The position numbers and the translations under genes were made by a program. From NCBI GenBank assembly GCA_023678885.1, contig CM043013.1:15160791-15224790 (forward strand): 64,000 nt of DNA. Direction: 5' to 3'. This DNA comes from Pogostemon cablin (taxonomy: Eukaryota; Streptophyta; Magnoliopsida; Lamiales; Lamiaceae). Below the pieces are notes generated by a model. The model searched no databases. It was not told the DNA's origin and saw nothing but the letters and a program-made list of their open reading frames with translations. This document shows positions 31,723-41,503 of this stretch, in pieces. The stretch's first letter is position 1; each line of letters begins with the position of its first letter.

Positions 31723-33087
31723 ATGAAAGATGATGATCGAGTGTCTGCATCAACAGGTGATTTCCTCATCTTTCATGATTATGAAGTTGTCAATCTTGCA
31801 TACCGTGAAAGCAGTTGGGTGATTGATAGTGGGGCATCCATAAATGCCACATCTCGTAGAGAGATGTTCACATCCTACATGTCAAGTGATTATGGAAATG
31901 TTAGGATGGGTGATGATGGCTTAGCTAAAGCCATTGGGGTTGGAGATGTATGTTTGTAGACTAGTAATTGTGCTACACTAGTTTTGAGAAATGTGAAGCA
32001 TGTGTCTGATCTTCGGTTGAACTTGATATCTGTTGGGAGACTTGATGATGAAGGTTTCTGCAGTGTGTTCTTCGATGGTAAGTGGAAGCTTACAAGAGGT
32101 TCTTTAGTTATTGCTAGAGGTCAAAAACATTTCTCGTTGTATTTGATGCAAATAAAACTACTTGATGGCTCTATTAATGCAATTAAGAATGAGGGGATAG
32201 TTGAGTTGGGGCATAGCAGGCTCAGTCATATTAGTGAAGAGGGATTGAAGATTTTAGAGAAAAGAAATCTCATTCCAGACTTGAAGAATGCACCTTTAAA
32301 GAAGTACTCTCACTATTTGGTGGGAAAGCAAACTCGAGTTGCTTTCAAGACCTCAACTCCTACCAGAGCATCAGGTATACTCAATTTAATTTATTATATT
32401 GTTTGTGGTCTTATGAAAATAAGAACTCTTGTTGGTGCGTTATATTTTGTTACTTTTATAGATGATCACTCAAAAAAAACCTGGATCTACACGTTGAAGA
32501 CGAAAGATCAGGTGCTCAATGCATTCAAGAAGTTTCATGCCTTAGTTGAGAGACAGACTGGGAAGAAGATGAAATGCGTCAGATCAGATAATGGAGGGGA
32601 ATACATTAGTTCTTTTGATGAGTATTGCAGGGAGCAAGGTATCCGACATCAAAAGACTCCTCAGTTCGGGGGTGAGGCTCTGAGTACTATTGTACATGTT
32701 TTAAATCTTACTCCATGTGTTCCTTTAGACTTTGATATTCTAGATAGAGTTTGGTCAATAAATGATGTTTCCTATAATCATTTACAGGTCTTTGGATGTA
32801 AGGCATTTGTACATATTCCCAAAGATGAGAGGTCTAAGTTGGATAGGAAGACTCGACAGTGTTTGTTTATTGGTTATGGCCAAGACGAGTTTGGTTACAG
32901 ACTTTATGATCCCGTGGAGAAGAAGCTTGTTAGAAGTCAGGATGTTGTGTTTGTTGAGGATCAAACCATAAGAGATATTAAAAAGACGGACAACTCAGTT
33001 TCTATACCTACTGATAAATTGATTGACTTGGAAATTGTTCCTCACGGTCAAGGTCAAGTAGAAGCTGAGGAGGAGAATCAGGATTAG
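31723..33087 (+). pseudogene. Copia protease and integrase remnant
   Basis: Protease is at about 31800-31960 with SSWVIDSGASINAT (catalytic DSGA). After a TAG near 31957, 31984-33087 is open in frame and gives NVKHVSDLRLNLISVGRLDD, ELGHSRLSHISEEGLKIL (zinc-binding His region; the CxxC part is degenerate, KKYSHYLVGKQ), FIDDHSKKTWIYTLKTKDQV and VRSDNGGEYISS (core Asp residues). HQKTPQ is joined directly to FGGEALSTIVHVLN at about 32660, so the segment with the catalytic Glu is deleted. The part after 32780 is the GAG-like C-terminal tail. Confidence 0.85.
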
Positions 33088-33284
33088 CCTGATTTCGGTG
33101 ATGATGAACATGTCAATCATCCTTTGCAAGATGAAGAGGATATCGATCAGCCACAACCATATGATGTTCCAGAACAAGAGGTTCAAGAACCACCTAGAAG
33201 AAGCAGTAGAGCTCGTGTACCTTGTAGGATGTATCCTTCTGATCAGTACATGCTCTTGACTAATGGGGGGAGAGCCTGAATGCT

Positions 33285-34806
33285 ATGGAGAAGCAATTCG
33301 CGAAGAACACAGGAATGAATAGTTGGAAGGAATCCAAGATGAGATAAAGTCCTTGCATGAAAATGACTCATTTGATTTGGTAAAACTACCAAAGGGGAAA
33401 CATGCTTTGAAGAACAAGTGGGTATACAGGATAAAACAAGATGAACATAACTCAAAGCCTCGATTCAAAGCTAGATTGGTTGTTAAAGGATTCAGTCAGA
33501 AAGAGGGAGTTGATTTTGAAGAAATTTTCTCTCCAGTTGTCAAAATATCTTCCATCTGTTTTGTGCTTGGTTTGGCGGCTAGCCTTGATTTGGAGATTGA
33601 GAAGATGGATGTCAAAACTGCTTTTCTTCATGGTGAGCTAGATAAAGAGATGTACATGATGCAACCTGAAGGTTTCAAGGTAAAGGGAAAAGAAGACCAT
33701 GTGTGCAAGCTGAAGAAAACTCTCTACGGTTTGAAGCAAGCACCTAGATTGTGGTATCAGAAATTTGAGTAAGTTATGGGGGAGCAATCTACCAGAAGAC
33801 CATTTCTGATCAATATGTGTTTGTTCAGAAGTTCTCGGATGATGATTTCATTATATTATTGCTATATGTTGATGATATATTTATTGTTGGCAGATATATT
33901 TCAAGAATTGACAAGTTGAAGAAACAGTTGAGCAAATCCTTTGCCATGATGGATTTGGGGCCAACAAAGAAAATCCTTGGCATTAACATCACCCGAGATA
34001 GAGCAAACAAGAAGCTGCACTTGTCACAGGAGAAGTATATTGAGAAAGTGCTTGAGAAATTCAATATGAGCACAGCCAAAGTGGTTAGTTCTCCTCTTGC
34101 CACTCATTTTAAGCTTGGTGCTTATCATAGTCCTTCAATCGATGAAGAGAAGGAAGCAATGAGAAGAGTCTCATATGCTTCAGTCGTGGGAAGCTTGATG
34201 TATGCAATAGTGTGTATGAGGCCAGACATAGCTCATGTAGTTGGTGTTGTTAGCCGTTATTTGTCTAATCCAGCTAAGGAGAATTGGAATGCTATGAAGT
34301 GGATATTGAGATATCTACGAGGTACGTCTAGTTTGAGACTCACCTTTGGAGGTGGGAAGCCTGAGTTAGTTGGCTACACAGACTCGGATATGGGATCAGA
34401 TGTGGACACCAGAAAGTAAATTTTTTCCTACCTAGTAACATTCGCAAGTGGCGCTGTGTCATAGCAATCAAGATTGCAAAAGTGTGTTGCACTCTCCACA
34501 ATAGAATCAGAGTACATTGCTGCAACGGAAGCATGCAAAGAGGTGTTATGGTTCAAAAGGTTTGTGGAGGAGATTGGATTGAAACAAGAGAGATATGTAG
34601 TATTTTGTGATAGTCAGAGTGCTATCCTTCTCAGAAAGAATGCTGCATTTCATTCAAGATCGAAGCATATTCATGTGAGATATTATTGGATGAGGGATGT
34701 CATCAATGATAAGTTGCTTGAGATTGAAAAGATTCATACGAATGATAATGGTGATGTCATGATGACGAAGGCATGCCTAGAGAGTAGCTCGAGGTATGTC
34801 GCGTGA
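33285..34806 (+). pseudogene. Copia reverse transcriptase and RNase H remnant
   Basis: The RT covers 33323-33772 (LPKGKHALKNKWVYRIKQDE, FKARLVVKGFSQKEGVDFEE, KMDVKTAFLHGELDKEMYMM) and, after a stop and frameshift near 33770-33817, 33817-34419 (LLYVDDIFIVG, catalytic DD, and YASVVGSLMYAIVCMRPDIA). RNase H starts with VGYTDSDMGSDVDTRK and, after a stop at 34417-34419, resumes with CVALSTIESEYIAATEACKE and SKHIHVRYYWMRDV up to 34806. The domain order and motifs are those of Ty1/copia. Confidence 0.88.
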
Positions 34807-34828
34807 TATAATCAGAAAGTGGGAGATT

Positions 34829-35373
34829 TGTTGGGTTGAGTTTTCAAATATGTGAAGAGCCCAGTAGGCAACAAGTTAGTAAAGCCCAAGTAATCCCGAT
34901 AATTGGTGTTATCTTGCCCTGTAAGTCATTGAGGGAAGATAGAAGAAAAAAGAGGGAAAAAATAAAATTCACGTTTTAGAGAGAATCCAGCGCAGTAATA
35001 TTGCAGAGGCAACAACCAGAGTTTCAACCGTCGGATCAAGTTGAATTTTGGTCATCACGTTTAGAACTTAAGGAAGTACATTCCAAATGTGGAGATTGTG
35101 TTTGGAGCACTAAGTTGACGGGAATAGTCCGAGAATAGAAGTCAGATTTTGGGCGATTCAGTTCTGTGCAGTCGAGGGGAAAGAGTCGTTTCTCACAAAC
35201 TAACCGTTGGATCGAGCTGTAATTTGGTCAGCACGTTCAAGACTCACTGGAGTAGACTTTGGACAGTGAGATCGGGTTATGAGGTTCCTAAAGTTGCGAA
35301 CACTGCACAACAATTGGTGTTATTGGGTGAAGTCTTTCTAATCTCGTTGTTTGTTATCAAGTATCGGGCAACA
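34829..35373 (+). repeat. 3' LTR of the copia element
   Basis: It begins TGTTGGG right after a purine tract and is taken to end at GGGCAACA, giving TGTTG/CAACA inverted ends; the end is inferred since no partner LTR is present. Within it a block of the type ACCGTYGGATCRAG followed by TTTGGTCANCACGTT occurs twice, at about 35028 and 35203, an old duplication of roughly 175 bp. Confidence 0.6.
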
Positions 35374-35589
35374 ACCGATATAATAAAATAAAATTGCAGA
35401 AATTAGATCCAGTTTGCCAAAACTTTGAGCCTAAGTATGCTAATAGATATTTTCTACAATTCATATAAACTATGGAAACGACAGATGTACTCTCTGAGGT
35501 TCCCAAGTTGAACTTATTTATACTCCATTTTTCTTTAATCCACATCTTCACACCCAAATAAATAGTTTCTCAGTTAGAATCGTCATTTG

Positions 35590-36354
35590 GCACAACATCG
35601 ATCTCTTTTTGCCTTGAAACAGCAACAACGCAGCCTTCATTCCTAACATCAAAATAGCCTCATGCCGAGCTCCTCCACCACAAACCTTGCATTCATATGC
35701 TGCTCCGTCATTAACTGCAGCGCAAGAATCGAAACACCGGCGGTGATGCTCTTAGTCACCGAGTTCCACCTGCAGTGACTCAAAACCCTTTTACACCCTC
35801 GTGTTTTGATCAACCTAATCGTGAACTATAATTCCCCTATTTTGTACCCTAATTTCAAAATCATGAATGAATTTTCCCGCATTTAATTTCAAAACTCACA
35901 TAAAACTCACCTTCGATCTCTCCAATCCCTCTGTAATTTCCAGCAATTATTCTTTTGAAACATCCGCATACGTTCCAAAAGCCACGTACAACACAGATTC
36001 ACCCGCCGCCAATTTCTGGTCTAGGAACCGTATATAAGATGGTTTCTCCACTGTCGAAAGTGGTGGCGAAGCCACCGCGCAGAGCGGACCAATACACCTT
36101 GATTTCGGCTCGATTTTACTATTCCAGTAATCAACATATCATCTTTTGAGTTCGTAAAAGATGTTTACAGTCTCACCATAGCTCAACATCGTGGCCATGA
36201 TTAGCTCATTCATGAGCTCTAAAAACGAACCAGAAGGATCGATCTCGTTATGCAGAGGACAGAAGTCATTTCCCGTCAACTTCCAATCCGCAAAATCCAC
36301 CATTGGAAACACCTCATCAGCAGATCTCCTGGCCAAGAGCACTCCAGATCCGTA
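35590..36354 (-). pseudogene. UDP-glycosyltransferase pseudogene, UGT90A-like
   Basis: From 36342 the minus strand reads DEVFPMVDFADWKLTGNDFC, then GSFLELMNELIM, a stop, YVDYWNSKIEPKSRCIGPLC, KPSYIRFLDQKLAAGESVLY, VAFGTYADVSKE, a stop, LLEITEGLERSKVSFM, and RVQNRGIIV. After a frameshift near 35790 comes a decayed PSPG box (SHCRWNSVTKSITAGVSILA, then EQHMNARFVVEELG), the sugar-donor site of plant family 1 glycosyltransferases. The order and wording are very like UGT90A proteins as I remember them. The N-terminal acceptor half and the last C-terminal helices are missing. It is the clearest host-gene relic here. Confidence 0.75.
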
Positions 36355-36360
36355 TTAAAC

Positions 36361-37211
36361 CCCAATTCACTGAAATTAACCCATATTTATAAATATGTGG
36401 CCCGTTTTCTTTTAAAAAGTCCGATTGTACCAATTAAAAAAAAGCTTGTATTAAAATATTTGTCATAATTAAAATAATAAAAAGAAAAAGCATCAAATTT
36501 GTTCAGACTTACAAATATTACAACAATAACGGCCTCTAAATTTTCAATTAGACTCCATCTGATGTGATTCAATCAGTCTTCCAAAATCAATCATATCTTT
36601 CATTACATTTATTAAAACAAAAATTCTCAATCTAACAATAGATTGAGTTCATCCGAAAATAAATCTTTAAAATCTTTTCTGTTGAGCTTTACGATACATT
36701 TGTAAAATTATATCAAGAATGTTATATCTTTTTTAGAGCACTTTAAATATTTCTGAATAGTTTGTTAAAATTCAGCTAGTAATACCATATTTGAAAGAGT
36801 TTATCTACTATAAAGATTTTGTGTAATTTATTTTGCAGCTGTTACTTTCAATTAAACAATGGTACTCTATTTTCCTAATCACCCCACAATTGCACGTATT
36901 CACATTGTCACAACCACTACTTCTCTCGATTAATTACACAATATCAAACTCAAAATAATTAAAACATATACATTATATATATCAATGTACATATGAACAG
37001 GGACGGAGCTAGGAATTCCATTCAAGGGTCCAATTTCTTAGTAACGTTACACTCCCTCAGTTTCAGTAAAATTTTCACTTTAACCATAGATACAAAGTTT
37101 AAGAAATATTGACTTTTGCAGTATTGTGGTATTTTTAAGTAACAAATAATAGATTAAATTATGTGAGTTAGGAGAGAATGACATTTTTAAAATATGATGT
37201 ATTGAGAAAGA
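36361..37211. other. AT-rich intergenic stretch
   Basis: No coding sequence or known repeat could be identified. A GGGACGGAGCTAGGAATTCC phrase near 37000 resembles a motif common in degraded plant repeats, and ACTCCCTCAGTTTCAG at about 37051 looks like a decayed Stowaway end, but no partner end was found. Confidence 0.4.
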
Positions 37212-37590
37212 GTGAGGCTTGCGTGCGCCCGGGCGCATGCCGTGCGCCTTTAGAAATTAGTATTATGGATAATGGTAAATTATTTTGTTCTAAAGGGCAT
37301 ACACTTTAATTAATAAGGGAATACCATTTTGTTCTAAAGGGTATACACTTTTCATTATATTTTTATTTTTTTTCAAAAAATAAATGGTACACATCTTTAT
37401 ACTAAAGGGTATACAATTTAACACAAAATTCTAAAGGCACACGGAGTGTGCTTCCGTGGGCCCGGGCGCACACAAGTTTTTACTTTGTAAAATAAAGGGT
37501 ACTCATCTTTATATTAAATGGTATACAATTTAGCACAAAATTCTAAAGGCACACGGAATGTTCTCCCGTGTGTCCGGGCACACACAAGCT
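37212..37590. repeat. GC-rich inverted and tandem repeat
   Basis: The left arm CTTGCGTGCGCCCGGGCG...CCGTGCGCCTTTAGAA (37216-37256) is the inverse of TTCTAAAGGCACACGG...GCCCGGGCGCACACAAG (37430-37471). The right arm plus about 60 bases of flank is then repeated once more directly (to about 37590) with TCTAAAGGCACACGGAATG. The CCCGGGCGCA blocks are far more GC-rich than the surrounding DNA. It may be a MITE-like element with a partial duplication; no ORF is present. Confidence 0.65.
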
Positions 37591-37621
37591 TTTGCCATTG
37601 AGAAATTATTTATTTGAAGAG

Positions 37622-38092
37622 TGTAGGTTGTCAGATTTTATCCCTTATTAATGATGGGTTTATGTGGCTGTTTTGGGATACATGAAAATGTAGAGAGAGG
37701 TTTGCCCCCTAGGAAGTCTTGTGCCTTTTCTAGGGGGGGGGGGGGTAAATTGGTTATATCTATTGTTGTGGGTTATTCCCATATTTATATTAGGTAACCT
37801 GACGTCATCCGAATCTGGATAAATCGTCAGGTTACTGTACAATATATGCGTACAGTGCGAGCATTAAATGCGTTTAACCTCATGTGACTATCTTTAGGAT
37901 TCAATCTAGAATATTCCCTACGCGGATATCTCAGGGGATATTTGCGTATCTCGAGCAATTGGGGCAAGTGGCCTCAGTGAGGCGGGTGCTCCTCGCAAAT
38001 TGGAGGCCTTTGGGCCCTTTCTGGGCTTTGGGACCATCAAGCCCAAGAATCAAACAAGGGGAATGGGAACCCAACTCCAAGGCCCTATTACA
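37622..38092 (-). repeat. 3' LTR of element C
   Basis: The LTR is 471 bp, with an uninterrupted run of 13-14 G at about 37733-37745 that is only six G in the partner. It lacks a 26-base insert found in the other LTR (around 49700-49726). On the minus strand it starts TGTAATAGGGCCTT and ends CCTACA. Confidence 0.93.
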
Positions 38093-38340
38093 TTAGCTCC
38101 CAGGTTTCTTCATCACTAGCGTATGGCGAGTGGAGGTGGAACATTCTTGGTGTATACGCGTGTCCTAATTTTGAATTTTGAATTGTCGAAGTGACGTCTT
38201 GAGAGGGCTAGGGATCTTGAAGTGACATTTCGAGATCTTGGGGTGTTTTTTGGCGTGCCTTTTCATCATTTAGTCTATCTTGGGTATGCTCCGCATTGAT
38301 TATTTTCTTAGTAGAGGTCACATCGATTGGGGGAATGCGC

Positions 38341-38348
38341 TATAAAAA
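38341..38348 (+). promoter_or_regulatory. TATA box for antisense gene 1
   Basis: GCTATAAAAAGGGGCC is a good plant TATA context on the strand opposite to pol, 400 bases upstream of the first antisense exon. Just downstream, a CCTCGATTCCTATTC...CCAACTCGTAA block is duplicated in tandem (38365-38410 and 38411-38458). Confidence 0.55.
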
Positions 38349-38743
38349 GGGGCCTTTCGTTGCCTCGATTCCTATTCTCCCTTTCATCATTTTTGCTTCC
38401 AACTCGTAACACCTCGATTCCTATTCTTTCTTTCATCGTTTCCGCTTCCAACTCGTAATTCTCCACCAACTCTCTTTCTTTAGTCGTTTGAAGCATAAAT
38501 CTCGATGATCATCCCGCGGGTCAGTCGGATCCCCGGCAGGCAATAAGTGGTGGAGAAGGGGTATCAGAATCCTTAGAGAGGGCATTCCAGGACCTGCAGG
38601 AAAAGACTGAAGTTTCTTCATCGCGATGAAGGCTTCCGGCAGCGACCCGCTCTCTACCTTCTTCGTTTGCTACGGCGGAAGATGTGCCAGGTTCGGAGAA
38701 CATTTAGACATGAATTACTTCTCATGATAGGGCCCACAATGGG

Positions 38744-41003
38744 ATGTGGGCCCACTTCCAAGACAATACTATTTCTCATTCTCAATTTGAGGAATTATCT
38801 TCGAAATATGTGGCGTCGGGAATGGAATTTATTATGCTGACTGAGCACGAGAAGGCGAGCAAGCCAACTCAGGGGCAAGTGGCAGTAAATGTCCATATAT
38901 TAAAACTAGGGTTCCGTCTACCTCTTCATCCTTGCTTAGCGGAACTTCTTAACTATTGAAATTTGGCGCCACATCAGCTTTCTTCGAATGTCTGGGCTAT
39001 AATAATTGGGTTCATACTCCTATTTTGTAAGAAAGGATATCGCCATCTGTCTCCCAAGAAAATTGACTACTTGTGTCATCCTTCGGAGGAAAATTTACAC
39101 AAAAGGGTTTTATCGAGTCAACCCTTCCCAAGAATTGACTCTCTCAGGGAAGTCTACCTCCATAAAGAATTGGAAGGAATGGTGGTGCTGGGCAACGGGC
39201 TTATGGAAGCCACTGCAAATTAGGGTTCCCTCGGCCTTCCAGCTAATTTGTTCTCGCAGAGGTATGTCCCCTTATCTTTGTCTTTTGTTTGTCTGAGAGG
39301 TATAGTCATCGTGCTTTTTACCCTGATTTTCAGATAGAAACACTCGTCTGGATCCCCCTCCTTCAAAAGAGTTCTTTGAACTGGTGAACATCATTAGTAG
39401 AATGAATGCTCAAGAGAGGAGCATCGACATCATTACTGTACAGGCTCATGGTGGATTCGAGTGTGCCAGTCCTTTTATCGGTGGTGACTGTTGCTGCCCA
39501 TGTTGATGCCGATTCAGAGCCCTCGGCGGCTTCCCTCATTGATCTAGACATCCCTGTTGGAATAGCGGTGATTCTTATAGGGTCGTCCATCTCCGTTGGT
39601 CAAGCGGCATTAAGGCCAGACGCCTTAACAGACATAATAAAGGTGGATGAGTCTTCACCGATAAAGGCGAGCCCTCGGACTTTACAAGAAGATGTGGTTG
39701 CTCTGGTTTCAAGAGCTGGTGATTTCGTGGAATATGATGTCGTCGTGAACCACGAGCCTGTTGTCGTCGTGCCACAAGGAGGTTTTGATGATGTGATGGT
39801 CACTTCGGAGGGAGGGCGTGGAGAGGATTTTTTTACTTCACGACTCTGGATGTTCTTCTCATGTCGTCCGCATGGTGCAACGGCGTCCCAAGAGTCCTAG
39901 CAGAATGGCTGCGGATGATCAGTCGGCACCTATCAGTGGTCCTTCTGAGCCCCCAAGTAAGAAGGTTAGGGTCGATAGTTATGGCCTTTTTTGGTGGGGT
40001 CGCCTTGGGAGTGCCTTCGACCGAGACCCCTTATCTTGGTTTTAAGGTTGGCACCTCTTCTCCTGAGGTTCGCCTTCTGCCACCAGTGCTTCGCAGTTTG
40101 TACGGGTCAAATCCGTATGATTCCAATCAATCCACTCTTCCCGCATATATGCTAAGAGCAATGGAGTCCATCCCTTCTAGCTTCACTCAAGAAGAAAGTG
40201 ATGTTATAAGGGCTTTAATCCTTGAGGACCTTATCTATGCAGCGACCGGGCATCACGCACGGGCTTTGAGCTATTCATGCCAGGCGTCCCTCCTCCTGGC
40301 TAGCCAGAGCCATGAGGCGGCTCAATCTATTACTTTGGGTCGCCAGCGGAGCCAGGAGGCGGCTTAATCTATTACCTTGGGTCGCCAGCGGGAGGCGTAT
40401 CTAGCCCGGATGAGGGACGAGGCGGAGAAAGTAGAGCGGAAGCACTCGGAAGAGATTGCGGCAGTTAAGGGAGAGGTCATCCGCCAACACAAAGCTTTGG
40501 AGGATGCCTTAAAGGCCGTTCAGGAGGAGTTGAGGCTGGCCGAGGAGAAGCACTTTCCAAGTGAAGCGTCATTAAAGGCCGCTGAGGGAGCTCTAAAGGA
40601 GTCAGAGAAGGGGAAGAGTCGGCTCGTCCAGAAGTTGGATGAAGTGAGGAGTCGACTGGCAGATTCTCAGGAAGAGCTGAAAGTCAAAGAGGTTGAGGTA
40701 TCCGCCTTGACTCACAAGTATGAGGTGGACTTTTCATCCTCAATCAATTCCGAGAGAAAAATTACTGGAATATTGGGTTTTGCCAAGGCTTTGGCGCACT
40801 CGGCGCGTTTAGCAAATAGGATTGGCGCGACGGTTCTTCTAAAAAATTTTCGCCAAATGTTGCACGGCCGTATCGCTGCCTCGGGATTGCCAGATGGCAT
40901 AGATTGGGAGTCTGAGGGGATGAACTTGGCTCCATTGGGACTTGTGTCCAATTTTTCTGCGTTCCAGGCTTTCCCAGCCGAGTATCCTCTCAGCCGTCTA
41001 TAG
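38744..41003 (+). pseudogene. Antisense extra gene 1 of element C (Transposase_28-like, coiled coil)
   Basis: This runs opposite to pol. The first exon, 38744-39261, contains KPTQGQVAVNVHILKLGFRL, PLHPCLAELLNY, a TGA, and NLAPHQLSSNVWAIIIGFIL, which is the 'putative gypsy type transposon' domain (Pfam Transposase_28). A 72-base intron with GTATGT...TTTTCAG (39262-39333) is likely. Later exon sequence gives STLPAYMLRAMESIPSSFTQ and, after a stop at 40365, a long coiled coil (40377-41003; EAEKVERKHSEEIAAVKGEV). A TATA box is at 38341. Frameshifts near 39860 and stops show decay. Function is unknown; extra antisense ORFs are known in Tat elements. Confidence 0.75.
40314..40397 (+). repeat. 42-bp tandem duplication in antisense gene 1
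   Basis: The block GAGGCGGCTCAATCTATTAC...CGCCAGCGG is present twice (40314-40355, 40356-40397). It is 14 codons long and keeps the frame, but the second copy has CAA changed to TAA, which makes the stop at 40365. Confidence 0.8.
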
Positions 41004-41390
41004 CATCGACTTCCGCAATGGCCCCTTCTCGTTCTGCTCCCGGACTGACTAGTCCTCCTGCCGGGGCTTTGTTTCTAGGGTGGAATATCTCTGTAATTTC
41101 TCCATTTCTCCTTTGTTGGCTTTCACCCATCTTGTATTTTTATTCTTCAATAGCAATCATTGTATTTAATAGTGGCTCTGGCATGTATTAATTATGCATT
41201 TAATGCAGTGGATCTCTTATATCTTCGCCGCCAATTTTTCTCGAACTGTCACGTCAGACATCATTCTTCCCATGATATTTGAGCCTGATCTCGTCCACGT
41301 GTCTTAATCCAACGCTCCACCATCTCTCCTTCAATAGGACAGTTCGAGTTCCGGAAGGAGGACAGTTATTGGGCCGCACATTCTTCCCCT

Positions 41391-41398
41391 ATAAAAGG
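41391..41398 (+). promoter_or_regulatory. TATA box for antisense gene 2
   Basis: CCCCTATAAAAGGGC lies about 110 bases upstream of the second antisense frame and outside the LTR. Confidence 0.5.
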
Positions 41399-41503
41399 GC
41401 TGGGCTAGGCGAACCCCTAAGGCCACACTTGAACTTTTCACCCTTCTGTACCTTTTCGTTTGTGTTGAACTTGTGAAAAAATCGAATTGTTCCTTTTCTT
41501 GGG

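Larger units (their letters stand above)
31076..35373 (+). mobile_element. Ty1/copia element (Tork-like), 5' truncated
   Basis: The order gag, protease, integrase, RT, RNase H is that of Ty1/copia. A purine tract (AGAAAGTGGGAGATT, about 34814-34828) and a 3' LTR (34829-35373) follow. The 5' LTR, the primer site and the gag N-terminus are missing; the sequence meets the inverted repeat at 31075. Integrase carries an internal deletion. The RNase H block is close in style to Tnt1/Tork elements, judged from memory. Confidence 0.85.

Noticed and set aside
39363..39803. Minus-strand frames opposite antisense gene 1
   Set aside because: They are short overlapping shadows without motifs, and the plus strand has the recognisable Transposase_28-like gene.
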